64,000 nucleotides of DNA from Actinotalea sp. JY-7876 (GTDB taxonomy: Bacteria; Actinomycetota; Actinomycetes; Actinomycetales; Cellulomonadaceae): contig NZ_CP059493.1 of assembly GCF_014042015.1 (NCBI RefSeq), positions 62,001 to 126,000 on the forward strand, given 5' to 3'. Positions 1 through 8,687 of the stretch are shown in pieces. The notes beneath the pieces were generated by a model, which saw only the letters and a program-made list of their open reading frames with translations, was not told the origin of the DNA and searched no databases. Made by a program: the position numbers and the translations under genes. How positions within the stretch are numbered: the stretch's first letter is position 1; every line of letters starts with the position of its first letter.

Positions 1-1407
1 GGGGAGGCGCTCGAGCGGTTCAGCCTCCTGACCATCGGCGACGGCCTCGTCACCCAGATCCCCGCCCTGCTGATGTCCGTCTCCACCGGTCTCATCGTCA
101 CGCGTGCCACCGCCGAGGCGGACATGGGCACCGCGGCCGGCTCGCAGCTGACCCAGTCGCGGACCGCGCTGCAGATCGCCGGCGCCGCCGCGATCGCCCT
201 CGCGCTGATCCCCGGCCTGCCCAAGATCCCGTTCGTGCTCGTCGGCGCGCTCCTGCTCGTGGGCGCGTGGCGCGTCGGCATCTCCCAGGCTGCCGCTGCC
301 GCGGCAGAGGTGGCAGACGTCGCCGACCCGACGCGTCCCGCGCAGGCCGAGACGCCCGAGGCCCTCATCGAGCAGATGCGCGTGCACGCGCTGGAGATCC
401 TGCTCGCGCCGGACCTCGTGGACATGGTGGGCTCCGGCACCGACCAGGACCTGCTGGCGCGCGTGCGCGGCCTGCGGCGCAAGGTCGCGATGGAGCTCGG
501 CTTCGTCGTCCCGCCGGTGCGCACGCGCGACTCGGTGGACCTGCCGCGCTCGACCTACGCCGTGCGGATCGCTGGCGTGGAGGTGGGCCGCGGCGAGGCG
601 CCGGGCGGCCGCCTGCTCGCGCTCGGCGACAACCTCGAGGGCATCGGCGGCACGCCTGTCGTCGAGCCCGTCTTCGGGCTGCCGGGCAAGTGGATCCCCG
701 CCGAGCTGCGCCACTCGGCCGAGATGATGGGCGCGACGGTCGTCGACCGGGTCTCGGTGCTCATCACCCACCTCGGCGCGATCATCGACGCCAACGCCTC
801 GCGCCTGCTCTCCCGCGAGGACGTGCGCGTGCTGACGGAGGGCGTCAAGCAGGTCAACCCGTCGGTCGTCGAGGAGCTCGTGCCCAACCTGCTGACGCTC
901 GGCGAGATCCAGCGCGTGCTGCAGGGCCTGCTCGCCGAGCAGGTCCCGGTGCGCGACCTCTCGCGCATCTACGAGGGCCTGACGCTGCGCGCGAAGGTCA
1001 GCACGGACCCCGAGGGCCTGGTCGAGGCCGCGCGCCGCGCGCTCGGGCCTGCGCTCGCGGCGCCGTACGCGCAGGACGGCGTGCTCCGCGTCGTGACCCT
1101 CGACCCCTCCCTCGAGCAGCAGCTCGTCGAGTCCGTGCGTCCGGGCGACGGCGGCTCCCAGCTGCTGGTCGACCCGAACCGGCTCGAGCGCCTCCTCGCC
1201 TCGCTGCGCCAGGTCGTCGCGCAGGGCGAGGCGAGCGGCCGGGAGGCGGTGCTCGTGTGCGCCCCCGCCCTGCGGCCCGCCCTGCGCCGTACGGTGGCGC
1301 TGGCGCTCCCGCGCCTGGCGGTGCTCTCCTACGGCGAGGTCACCGGTGCCGGCCTGCAGATCGAGACCGTGGGGGTGCTGAGCGATGCCCACGCGATTGC
1401 TGCTTGA
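1..1407 (+). CDS. flhA: Flagellar export protein FlhA, C-terminal part (5' truncated)
   Basis: The reading frame is open from base 1, so the gene begins upstream of the window; about 468 residues are visible. The first residues (GEALERFSLLTIGDGLVTQI) are the conserved FlhA segment next to the last transmembrane helices, with a hydrophobic segment around ALQIAGAAAIALALIPGLP. The rest is the cytosolic domain, which in this family forms a ring docking export substrates and chaperones at the type III flagellar gate. The stop overlaps the next gene by 23 bases, implying an operon. Identity is secure; only the N-terminal membrane part is missing. Confidence 0.95.
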   Translation, partial: GEALERFSLLTIGDGLVTQIPALLMSVSTGLIVTRATAEADMGTAAGSQLTQSRTALQIAGAAAIALALIPGLPKIPFVLVGALLLVGAWRVGISQAAAAAAEVADVADPTRPAQAETPEALIEQMRVHALEILLAPDLVDMVGSGTDQDLLARVRGLRRKVAMELGFVVPPVRTRDSVDLPRSTYAVRIAGVEVGRGEAPGGRLLALGDNLEGIGGTPVVEPVFGLPGKWIPAELRHSAEMMGATVVDRVSVLITHLGAIIDANASRLLSREDVRVLTEGVKQVNPSVVEELVPNLLTLGEIQRVLQGLLAEQVPVRDLSRIYEGLTLRAKVSTDPEGLVEAARRALGPALAAPYAQDGVLRVVTLDPSLEQQLVESVRPGDGGSQLLVDPNRLERLLASLRQVVAQGEASGREAVLVCAPALRPALRRTVALALPRLAVLSYGEVTGAGLQIETVGVLSDAHAIAA

Positions 1408-2581
1408 CGGTGAGGACCTGCGCTCGCTGATGCTGCGGGTCAAGACCGAGATGGGTCCGGGCGCCCGCATCGTCAAGGCGGAGCGGATCCGCACCGGCGG
1501 CATCGGCGGGTTCTTCGCCAAGGAGCACTACGAGCTGACCGTCGAGGTCCCGGACGCGCCCCACCGCGTGCACCCCGGCCGCCGGATCCACCAGCGCGGC
1601 GCGCGGCCCGGCGACGCGGCCGGGGCCGACGGCGGCGCGGCGGGCATCGAGGCGCTGCTGGACGCGGCGGACGCCGCCGAGGCGGCCGAGGCGGTGACGG
1701 CCCCGGAGCCCGAGATCTCGACGACCAGCCCGTCGTTCGCCGAGGTCCTCGAGTCGCTGGGCCAGATCGTCGGGCCCCAGGCCCGCACCGCGGCACCGGC
1801 CGACGACGTCGCCGTCGCGGTGGACGACGTCGTGCTCGCGGACGACGTCGTGGACGACGCCGTGCCGGACCGCGCGTCGCCGCCGCTCACGCCCGACCCT
1901 GCGCCACCCGCCCCGCCCGCGGCGGGTGCGACCGTCGGGCTGCTGCTCGAGCTCGGCCTGCCGACGTCGTACCTGGCGGGCCTGGGCGACCTGCACGCGG
2001 CCGTGCCGCTCTCGACGCTGGTGCGGCGCTTCCCGCCGGCCCCCGTGCTGCGCCTGGACGGCGGCGTCGTGGTCGTGGTCGGCGAACCGGACGCCGCGCT
2101 GCGCACGGCGATGCAGATGGCGTACCGGGCGGGCATCGACGCGCCGGACGTCGTGCTGGCCGGCGAGGCGGCGTCCCGCCCGGGGGAGGGGCGCCGCGTC
2201 CGGACGCCCGACGAGGCGGCGCGCGTGCGCGCGGGCGCGGACGGCGGGGCCGTGACGCTCGTCGCGCTGGGGGTGGCCACCGCGGCGGACGGGCGCCACG
2301 ACGCCGGCGCGCAGCTGCTCGAGGCGCTCGCACCCGACCAGGCCTGGGCGGTCGTGGACGCGCGCCGCCGCGTCGCGGAGACGCGCCGCTGGCTGCGGAA
2401 CACGGGCGCCCGGCGCCCGCTCGACGCGGTGGCGGTCATGGGGGGCTTCGAGGCGCAGGCTCCCGGGGCGGTCCTCAACCTCGGCCTGCCGGTCGGCTGG
2501 CTCGACGGCCTGCCGGCGTCGCCCGTGGTCTGGGCGGCCGTGCTGAGCGAACGCCTCAGCGAGGACGCGACCTGGGAGTGA
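1385..2581 (+). CDS. FlhF-like protein with degenerate GTPase motifs
   Basis: This 398-residue protein sits where FlhF (the SRP-type GTPase that places flagella) is normally found, between flhA and csrA. Residues 1-55 look like an FlhF N-terminus, including LMLRVKTEMGPGARIVKAER and GGIGGFFAKEHYEL. A long acidic/Ala-Pro linker (about 60-180) follows. The C-terminal part has the layout of an SRP-GTPase domain, but the P-loop position reads VVGEPDAALRTAM (about 232-244) instead of GPTGVGKTTT. The usual TKLDE position reads MGGFEA (about 352-357) before the typical LNLGLPVGWLDG. It is therefore probably a non-hydrolysing FlhF relative. The ATG overlaps flhA. Family assignment is inference from position and partial motifs. 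Confidence 0.6.
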   Translation: MPTRLLLDGEDLRSLMLRVKTEMGPGARIVKAERIRTGGIGGFFAKEHYELTVEVPDAPHRVHPGRRIHQRGARPGDAAGADGGAAGIEALLDAADAAEAAEAVTAPEPEISTTSPSFAEVLESLGQIVGPQARTAAPADDVAVAVDDVVLADDVVDDAVPDRASPPLTPDPAPPAPPAAGATVGLLLELGLPTSYLAGLGDLHAAVPLSTLVRRFPPAPVLRLDGGVVVVVGEPDAALRTAMQMAYRAGIDAPDVVLAGEAASRPGEGRRVRTPDEAARVRAGADGGAVTLVALGVATAADGRHDAGAQLLEALAPDQAWAVVDARRRVAETRRWLRNTGARRPLDAVAVMGGFEAQAPGAVLNLGLPVGWLDGLPASPVVWAAVLSERLSEDATWE

Positions 2582-2590
2582 GTCGGGGGT

Positions 2591-2596
2591 TAGTCT
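2591..2596 (+). promoter_or_regulatory. -10 element for a leaderless csrA transcript
   Basis: TAGTCT fits the actinobacterial -10 form TANNNT and ends 6 bases before the csrA ATG, which would put the transcription start on or next to the start codon. No Shine-Dalgarno sequence is present. No convincing -35 was found. Confidence 0.4.
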
Positions 2597-2602
2597 CGCT
2601 CC

Positions 2603-2854
2603 ATGCTCGTGCTGAGTCGCCGTGTGGGCGAACGCCTGGTGATCGGCGACAACATCGTCATCACGATCATCGACGTGCGCAGCGACGGCGTGCGGATCGG
2701 CATCGACGCGCCGCGCGACGTGCGCGTCAACCGCGCCGAGGTCCTCGAGGCCGTGACGCGCGCGAACGTGGAGGCCGCCCGTTCCGCGGACCCCGCCGCG
2801 GAGGAGTCGCTCAAGGCGCTGCGGCCCCCGACGGGGCGTCCGGCCGGCGACTGA
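2603..2854 (+). CDS. csrA: Carbon storage regulator CsrA
   Basis: An 83-residue protein beginning MLVLSRRVGERLVIGDNIVI, the classic CsrA N-terminus, with the following IGIDAPRDVRVNRAEV core strand and helix. CsrA is a dimeric RNA-binding protein that binds GGA motifs in hairpin loops near ribosome-binding sites; in Gram-positive bacteria it controls flagellin translation and is antagonised by FliW, which is not in this window. It lies 21 bases after the FlhF-like gene and just before cheA. It may be transcribed both by readthrough and from its own leaderless promoter. About 15-20 residues at the C-terminus (after RANVEAARSA) extend beyond the usual core. Confidence 0.95.
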   Translation: MLVLSRRVGERLVIGDNIVITIIDVRSDGVRIGIDAPRDVRVNRAEVLEAVTRANVEAARSADPAAEESLKALRPPTGRPAGD

Positions 2855-2856
2855 CC

Positions 2857-2882
2857 CTCACGTCCGCCCCCCGGCGACCGAT
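2857..2882 (+). promoter_or_regulatory. Predicted FliA (sigma-28) promoter of cheA
   Basis: CTCA (2857-2860), 16 bases, then ACCGAT (2877-2882). The same arrangement occurs upstream of cheB and of the M15 peptidase and resembles the FliA-type promoter pattern of motile actinobacteria. It overlaps the csrA stop region, so the start would be near 2889, giving a leader of about 45-50 bases before cheA. Confidence 0.5.
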
Positions 2883-2895
2883 GGTGCCGGTGAGG

Positions 2896-2913
2896 GGCGG
2901 AGGATCCGCCTCC
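2896..2913 (+). promoter_or_regulatory. Hairpin with GGA loop in the cheA leader (possible CsrA site)
   Basis: GGCGGA (2896-2901) and TCCGCC (2905-2910) form a perfect 6-bp stem whose loop is exactly GGA. The alternative pairing GGAGG (2899-2903) with CCTCC (2909-2913) is also possible, and CCTCC could instead pair with the cheA Shine-Dalgarno at 2927-2931. GGA in a loop is the core of CsrA targets. Binding is inferred. Confidence 0.35.
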
Positions 2914-2936
2914 TGCGGCATGCCATGGAGGGCGTT

Positions 2937-5273
2937 GTGGAGGACCTGGACGAGATCGTCCACGAGTTCCTGGTCGAGAGCCATGAGAACCTCGACCAGC
3001 TGGACTCGGACCTGGTCGCCCTCGAGGCGGCCCCCGGCTCACGGGACCTGCTGAGCAGCATCTTCCGCACGATCCACACGATCAAGGGCACGAGCGGCTT
3101 CCTGGCCTTCTCGGCGCTCGAGCGCGTCACGCACGCCGGCGAGAACCTGCTGGTCGAGCTCCGCGACGGCCTGCGCTCGATGGACCACGGCACCACCGAC
3201 GTGCTCCTGCAGATGGTCGACGTCGTGCGCGACGTCCTGCGCCGCATCGAGTCCGACGGCGGCGAGGGCGAGGTCGATGTCGACGCCGTGGTGCGACGCA
3301 TCGAGACGCTCCTCGCCGGGACGCCGGGCGCCGGCTCGCCCGACGCCGGCGCGACGGCCCCGGTCGAGCACCGCGAGGATCTCCCCGCGCCCGAGGCGTC
3401 CGTCCCCGAGGTGCCAGTGCCCGTGCCGGCGCCTGCGTCCGCCCCGCCCGCCTCGCGCACCATCCGCGCCAAGCAGGCCGGCCCCGCCGCGTCGGCCGAC
3501 CGCGAGCCCGACCCGGCCGAGCCGGAGCCGGCCGCGTCGCGCTCGGCCGCGGACGGCTCCATCCGCGTCGACGTCGACCTCCTGGACGCGCTCATGCGTC
3601 AGGTCGGCGAGCTGGTCCTGGCGCGCAACGCCATCTCGCGGCTCGCCGGTGGGACGACCGACGTCGACCTCGTGCGCGCGGCCCAGCGCCTGAGCCTCAT
3701 CGCCTCGGAGCTGCAGGAGGGCGTCATGAAGACGCGCATGCAGCCCATCGAGCACGTCTGGTCGAAGGTGCCGCGCATGGTGCGCGACGTCGCCGCCGCG
3801 TGCGACAAGCAGGTGCGCGTCGAGCTGACCGGGGGTGACACCGAGCTCGACCGCAGCCTCCTCGAGGCGGTCAAGGACCCGCTGACGCACCTCATCCGCA
3901 ACGCCGTCGACCACGGCGTCGAGGCGCCCGCCGCGCGGAGCGCCGCGGGCAAGCCCGCGCAGGGCGTCGTGTCGCTGCGTGCGTACCACGCGGGTGGCCA
4001 GGTGGTCGTGGAGGTGAGCGACGACGGCGCGGGGATCGACGTCGCGCGCGTCGCGGCCAAGGCGGTCGACCGCGGCCTGCGCACGGCCGAGCAGGTGGCG
4101 GACGCCGCCGCGAGCGAGCTCCTCCAGCTGCTCTTCCTGCCCGGCTTCTCGACCGCCGAGTCCGTCACCAACGTCTCCGGCCGCGGCGTGGGGATGGACG
4201 TGGTCCGGACCCGGATCGAGGCGATCGGCGGCACGGTCGACGTCGACTCCGAGCTCGGGACGGGCACGACGTGGCGGCTGCGGATCCCGCTGACCCTCGC
4301 GATCATGCCGGCGCTCACGGTGGCCTGCGACGGTGAGCTCTACGCGATCCCGCAGGTCAGCCTGCTGGAGCTCGTCGCGCTCGACGCGCAGGCCTCGGGC
4401 GCCATCGAGTACGTCCGCTCGGCACCGGTCTACCGGCTCCGCGGCGAGCTCCTGCCCCTCGTGGACCTGCGCGAGGTGCTCGGCCGGCCCGCCAGGGCGG
4501 ACCGTGCCGGTGCCGTGATCACCGTCCTGCAGGCGGACACCCAGCGCTTCGGCCTGCTCGTCGACCGCGTCCTGAACACCGAGGAGATCGTCGTCAAGCC
4601 GCTCTCCGGCCGGCTCAAGGCGATCGGCCTGTACGCGGGCGCCACCCTGCTCGGCGACGGCCGCGTCTCGCTCATCCTCGACGTGCAGGCGATCGGCCGC
4701 CGGGCCATGGTCGGCGACGGCGGCCTCGAGCGCGCCCGGTCCGCCGAGGACCGTGCCGCCGTCGTCGAGACCGTGCCGGTGCTCGTCGCGGGCATCGGCG
4801 GAGGGCGCCGCGTCGCGATCCCGCTCGCGGCCGTGACCCGCCTCGAGAAGCTGCCCGCCGACGTCCTGGAGCACGTGGGCGGGCGCGAGGTCATCCAGTA
4901 CCGCGGAGCGATCACGCCCGTCGTCCGCCTCGACCGCCTGCTCGCCGCCGCGGGCGGTGGCGACGAGCGCGACGAGCGCGACGAGCTCACGGTCGTCGTG
5001 TCCTCGCGCCGGGGGCGCAGCGTCGCCATCGTGGTCGACGAGATCGTCGACATCGTGGACGACGACGTCGCCGCGCACAGCGACCTCGGTGACCACGGGA
5101 CGCTCGGGTCGACGGTCCTCGAGGACAAGGTGACCGAGCTGCTCGACGTGCGGGCCGCCGTCGCCGCCGCCGACCCGCTGTTCTTCGCCGACGAGCCCGC
5201 GCCCGCGGACCTCGCCGTCCTCGACCCGGCCGACCTCGACCACCTCGACGTCCTCGTGGGAGCGACCCGATGA
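2937..5273 (+). CDS. cheA: Chemotaxis histidine kinase CheA with two CheW-like domains
   Basis: Start taken at GTG 2937 (MEDLDEIVHEF), which has GGAGG 5 bases upstream; an in-frame ATG at 2925 would add four residues but lacks a good site. Domains of the 778-residue product: HPt with phosphorylated His in RTIHTIKGTSGF (about residue 47), a Pro/Ala-rich linker (about 105-200), dimerisation helix (DLLDALMRQVGELVLARNAI), HATPase with LIRNAVDHGVE, SDDGAGID and GRGVGMDVV, then the usual CheW-like P5 domain. A second CheW-like domain follows in the last 160 residues (from VETVPVLVAGIGGGRRVAIP). It autophosphorylates in the receptor array and donates phosphate to CheY and CheB. Its stop overlaps cheW (ATGA). 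Confidence 0.96.
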   Translation: MEDLDEIVHEFLVESHENLDQLDSDLVALEAAPGSRDLLSSIFRTIHTIKGTSGFLAFSALERVTHAGENLLVELRDGLRSMDHGTTDVLLQMVDVVRDVLRRIESDGGEGEVDVDAVVRRIETLLAGTPGAGSPDAGATAPVEHREDLPAPEASVPEVPVPVPAPASAPPASRTIRAKQAGPAASADREPDPAEPEPAASRSAADGSIRVDVDLLDALMRQVGELVLARNAISRLAGGTTDVDLVRAAQRLSLIASELQEGVMKTRMQPIEHVWSKVPRMVRDVAAACDKQVRVELTGGDTELDRSLLEAVKDPLTHLIRNAVDHGVEAPAARSAAGKPAQGVVSLRAYHAGGQVVVEVSDDGAGIDVARVAAKAVDRGLRTAEQVADAAASELLQLLFLPGFSTAESVTNVSGRGVGMDVVRTRIEAIGGTVDVDSELGTGTTWRLRIPLTLAIMPALTVACDGELYAIPQVSLLELVALDAQASGAIEYVRSAPVYRLRGELLPLVDLREVLGRPARADRAGAVITVLQADTQRFGLLVDRVLNTEEIVVKPLSGRLKAIGLYAGATLLGDGRVSLILDVQAIGRRAMVGDGGLERARSAEDRAAVVETVPVLVAGIGGGRRVAIPLAAVTRLEKLPADVLEHVGGREVIQYRGAITPVVRLDRLLAAAGGGDERDERDELTVVVSSRRGRSVAIVVDEIVDIVDDDVAAHSDLGDHGTLGSTVLEDKVTELLDVRAAVAAADPLFFADEPAPADLAVLDPADLDHLDVLVGATR

Positions 5274-5689
5274 GCCGCCAGCTCGCCACCTTCACCCTCG
5301 AGGGCGCGCACTACGGCGTCGACGTCATGCGGGTCCAGGAGGCCCTGCGCTTCCAGCCCCGCACCGCCGTGCCGATGGCCCCTGCCGCGGTCGCGGGCCT
5401 GGTCAACCTGCGCGGTCAGGTCGTCCTGACCATCGACCTGCGGGTGTGCCTCGGCCTGGATCCGCTGCCGCCCTCGGCGCGGCCGATGATGGTCGTCGTG
5501 CAGGTGGGCGGGGAGCCGATCAGCCTGCTCGTCGACGAGATCGGCGACGTCATCGACGTCGACGACGACGCGTTCGAGATGCCGCCCGACACGCTCGCAC
5601 CCTCGCTCCGCGGCCTGGTCACCGGCGCCTTCAAGCTCGAGGACCGCCTCCTGCTCGCGCTCGACGTCGACCGCGCGGTCGCCGCCTGA
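5270..5689 (+). CDS. cheW: Chemotaxis coupling protein CheW
   Basis: A 139-residue single-domain CheW beginning MSRQLATFTLEGAHYGVDVM, with the family features VAGLVNLRGQVVLTIDLRV and LLVDEIGDVIDVD. It bridges chemoreceptor tips and the CheA P5 domain. It starts inside the cheA stop (ATGA), so the two are translationally coupled. The gap of 93 bases to the receptor gene suggests the same transcript. Confidence 0.96.
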   Translation: MSRQLATFTLEGAHYGVDVMRVQEALRFQPRTAVPMAPAAVAGLVNLRGQVVLTIDLRVCLGLDPLPPSARPMMVVVQVGGEPISLLVDEIGDVIDVDDDAFEMPPDTLAPSLRGLVTGAFKLEDRLLLALDVDRAVAA

Positions 5690-5782
5690 GCCCGCGCCCC
5701 TCGCGCCCCCTCGGCCCACGGCGGTCGTCCCCTCATCACCCGCGCCCCGCGCGCGGCCCCGTACCAAGGAGCACCCCACCCG

Positions 5783-7447
5783 ATGTCCCTCACGTCCCAG
5801 CGCACCGCGCCGAGCCCTCTCGCGCAGCCCGCCCCGGCGTCCGACCCGTCGACAGGCGGCCCGCCCCGGCTGCTGGCCGACCGCGGCGTCATGAGCAAGG
5901 TCCTCGGGGCCGTCGGTGTCATGGCGATCGCGGCCGTCGTGGGCGGGGCGCTCGGCGTCGTGAACCTGCGGACCGTCGCTGCGGACGCCGCGCACCTCGC
6001 CACCGTCCAGAGCGGCTTCGCCACGAACGTCGCGGTCGTGCACCAGGAGGAGATCACGGCGCGGATGCTGGTCGCGGAGGTGGCGGCCGCGGACACGGCG
6101 GAGCTGCGCGGCCAGTTCGCCGAGCAGATCGAGCGGACCGACGCCGACATCCAGGTCGCCATCGACGCCCTCACGGCCGAGGTCGGGCCCGACGACCCGT
6201 ACTGGAACGGCTTCCTCACCGACTGGCAGGCCTGGCAGGAGGTCCGTGACACCGCACTCCTCCCGGCGGCCATGGCCGGCGACCGCGCGCTCGTCGAGCA
6301 GGTCCGGGCCGAGCAGGCCGACCCGCTCGTCGCCGCGTTCGTCGCGGACCTCGAGGGGCTCGAGGCGCAGACCGCGGGGTACGTCGCCGACATCGCGGCC
6401 GGCGCGGAGCACGAGGCCGCCACCGCGACGACGGCGACCCTGGTCGTGGTGCCCCTCGGGCTCGCGCTCGCGGCGGCCATCGGCGTCGTCACGGCGCGGT
6501 CGATCCGGAGCTCCCTCGGCCGCGTGCAGGCCTCGCTCGAGGCGATGGCCGAGGGTGACCTCACGGTGGAGGCCGACGTCCGGAGCGCCGACGAGATCGG
6601 CCGCATGGCCGGTGCCCTGCGCACCGCGCAGCACTCGCTGCGCAGCACGCTCGCGCAGGTCGGGGAGGCGAGCACGACCATCGCCGCCACGAGCGAGGAG
6701 ATGTCCGCCGCGGGCGGGCAGTTCGCGGCCGCCTCGGAGGAGACCAGCGCCCAGGCCGGCGTCGTCGCCTCGGCGGCGGAGGAGGTCTCGCGCAACGTCC
6801 AGGCGGTCGCCGCCGGTGCGGAGCAGATGGGCGCCTCGATCCGCGAGATCGCGCAGAACGCCAACGAGGCCGCCCGCGTGGCCGCGCGCGCCACCGACGT
6901 CGCGCAGACGACGACGTCGTCGGTCGCGCAGCTCGGAACGTCGTCGCAGGAGATCGGCAACGTCGTCAAGGTCATCACGTCGATCGCGGAGCAGACGAAC
7001 CTCCTGGCGCTCAACGCGACCATCGAGGCCGCGCGCGCCGGCGAGGCGGGCAAGGGCTTCGCCGTCGTCGCCGGCGAGGTCAAGGACCTCGCCCGGGAGA
7101 CCGCCCGCGCCACGGAGGACATCGCGCGTCGCGTCGAGGCGATCCAGTCGGACACGGCGACGGCCGTCGCCGCGATCAGCGAGATCTCGCAGATCATCGC
7201 GTCGATCAACGACTACCAGCTGACGATCGCGAGCGCGGTCGAGGAGCAGACGGCCACGACGAACGAGATGAGCCGCGGCGTCGCCGAGGCCGCGGCCGGC
7301 TCCGGCGAGATCGCGGCCAACATCACCGGCGTGGCGTCGGCCGCGGCCTCCTCCGCCGAGGTCGTGAGCCAGCTGCAGGCCTCGACGCTGGAGCTCGCGC
7401 AGATGGCCGCCGACCTGCGCAACCGCGCCTCGGCGTTCACGTACTGA
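5783..7447 (+). CDS. Methyl-accepting chemotaxis protein
   Basis: A 554-residue chemoreceptor. One membrane helix lies at about residues 38-60 ([20 protein letters not shown]), followed by an extracytoplasmic region of about 150 residues likely to be a four-helix-bundle sensor, and a second helix at about 213-235 ([18 protein letters not shown]). A HAMP domain and the signalling hairpin follow, with the conserved tip [19 protein letters not shown]. No C-terminal CheR/CheB-tethering pentapeptide is present. AAGGAG lies 11 bases before the ATG. It is the only receptor in the cluster; its ligand cannot be read from the sequence. Confidence 0.95.
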   Translation: MSLTSQRTAPSPLAQPAPASDPSTGGPPRLLADRGVMSKVLGAVGVMAIAAVVGGALGVVNLRTVAADAAHLATVQSGFATNVAVVHQEEITARMLVAEVAAADTAELRGQFAEQIERTDADIQVAIDALTAEVGPDDPYWNGFLTDWQAWQEVRDTALLPAAMAGDRALVEQVRAEQADPLVAAFVADLEGLEAQTAGYVADIAAGAEHEAATATTATLVVVPLGLALAAAIGVVTARSIRSSLGRVQASLEAMAEGDLTVEADVRSADEIGRMAGALRTAQHSLRSTLAQVGEASTTIAATSEEMSAAGGQFAAASEETSAQAGVVASAAEEVSRNVQAVAAGAEQMGASIREIAQNANEAARVAARATDVAQTTTSSVAQLGTSSQEIGNVVKVITSIAEQTNLLALNATIEAARAGEAGKGFAVVAGEVKDLARETARATEDIARRVEAIQSDTATAVAAISEISQIIASINDYQLTIASAVEEQTATTNEMSRGVAEAAAGSGEIAANITGVASAAASSAEVVSQLQASTLELAQMAADLRNRASAFTY

Positions 7448-7471
7448 CGCCCGGCGGTGCGGGCCCCGGTG

Positions 7472-7497
7472 CTCACAACCGGTCCGCCGTGGCCGAT
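7472..7497 (+). promoter_or_regulatory. Predicted FliA promoter of the cheB operon
   Basis: CTCA (7472-7475), 16 bases, GCCGAT (7492-7497), continuing CT. It has the same spacing as the cheA and M15-peptidase sites and lies in the 94-base gap after the receptor gene, 44 bases before cheB. Confidence 0.5.
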
Positions 7498-7541
7498 CTG
7501 GACACTGCGCGGGTCACCGCGCGAGGAAGCGGAGGACCGAC

Positions 7542-8687
7542 GTGACGCCGATCAGGGTGCTGGTGGTCGACGACTCGGTCGTCGTCCGCCGGCTCGTCAC
7601 CGACGTCCTGCAGCAGGACCCGCAGATCGAGGTCGTCGGCGTCGCCGCGAACGGGCAGATCGCGGTCGCGAAGGTCGAGCAGCTGCGCCCTGACGTCGTG
7701 ACGATGGACCTCGAGATGCCCGTCATGGACGGCGTCGAGGCCGTCCGGACCCTGCGTCGTGCCGGGCACCGGATGCCGATCATCATGTTCTCGACGCTCA
7801 CCGAGCGCGGCGCCGTCGCGACCCTGGACGCGCTCGCGGCCGGGGCGACCGACTACGTGGCCAAGCCGGCGAACGTCGGCAGCGTGCAGGCCTCGCTCGC
7901 CCAGGTCGCCACCGAGCTGATCCCGAGGATCCGGGCCTTCGCCGCGCGGTCGGTGACGTCCCGGGCGGGCGCCCCGGGCGCCCCGGCCGGCCGGGCCGCC
8001 ACGGGACCCGGCCTGCCCGTGCCCCGCGCCGGCACCGGCGCCCCGGCGCGCCCCGCGCGCGAGCCCGTCCGGCTCCGCCCGGCGCCCGCGCGACGCCCGG
8101 TGCGGGCGATCGTGCTCGGCTCGTCGACCGGCGGGCCGGAGGCGCTCTCGCGGCTCCTGCGCCTGCTGCCCGCCCTGCCGGTCCCGCTCGTGATCGTCCA
8201 GCACATGCCGCCCGTCTTCACCAGGCAGCTCGCGGCGCGGCTCGACCGGCTCGGCCCGAGCAGCGTCGTCGAGGCCTGCGACCACCAGGTCCTCGAGCCG
8301 GGCACCGTCTACGTCGCCCCCGGCGACCAGCACCTCGAGCTGGTCGGGGCGCCGTCCGGCGCGCGCACGCGCCTGCACCAGGGGCCGCCCGTGAACTTCT
8401 GCCGGCCCGCCGTCGACGTCATGATCCGCTCCGCGGTGACCGTCTACGGCGGCGACCTGCTCGCCGTCGTGCTCACGGGCATGGGGTCCGACGGCCGCGC
8501 GGGGTGCGAGGCCGTCGGCGACGCGGGCGGGACCGTCGTCGTGCAGGACGAGGCCTCGAGCGTCGTGTGGGGCATGCCGGGTGCGGTCGCGACGGCGGGC
8601 CTCGCGCACGCCGTGGAGGGCGTCGAGGACATCGCCGCGCGGATCGCGCGCGTGACGGCCGAGCCGGCACTCCGGGCGGCGCCGTGA
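7542..8687 (+). CDS. cheB: Protein-glutamate methylesterase CheB
   Basis: A GTG start with GAAGCGGAGG just upstream gives 381 residues. The receiver domain is at about 1-120 (VLVVDDSVVVRRL, MDLEMPVMDGVEA with the phospho-Asp, YVAKPAN). A Pro/Ala-rich linker (about 140-185) leads to the methylesterase domain with its catalytic triad: Ser in LGSSTGGPEA, His in VIVQHMPPVF and Asp in LTGMGSDGRAG. It demethylates or deamidates receptor glutamates when phosphorylated by CheA. Its stop overlaps cheR (GTGA). Confidence 0.96.
   Translation: MTPIRVLVVDDSVVVRRLVTDVLQQDPQIEVVGVAANGQIAVAKVEQLRPDVVTMDLEMPVMDGVEAVRTLRRAGHRMPIIMFSTLTERGAVATLDALAAGATDYVAKPANVGSVQASLAQVATELIPRIRAFAARSVTSRAGAPGAPAGRAATGPGLPVPRAGTGAPARPAREPVRLRPAPARRPVRAIVLGSSTGGPEALSRLLRLLPALPVPLVIVQHMPPVFTRQLAARLDRLGPSSVVEACDHQVLEPGTVYVAPGDQHLELVGAPSGARTRLHQGPPVNFCRPAVDVMIRSAVTVYGGDLLAVVLTGMGSDGRAGCEAVGDAGGTVVVQDEASSVVWGMPGAVATAGLAHAVEGVEDIAARIARVTAEPALRAAP

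Noticed and set aside
5690-5782. FliA promoter for the chemoreceptor gene
   Set aside because: A CTCA is present near 5734 but no CCGAT box at the right distance; the gene is probably read through from cheW.
4430-6634. Long minus-strand open frame opposite cheA, cheW and the receptor
   Set aside because: Its composition (Arg/Gly/Asp-rich) is a by-product of GC-rich third positions in the real genes; no domain is recognisable.
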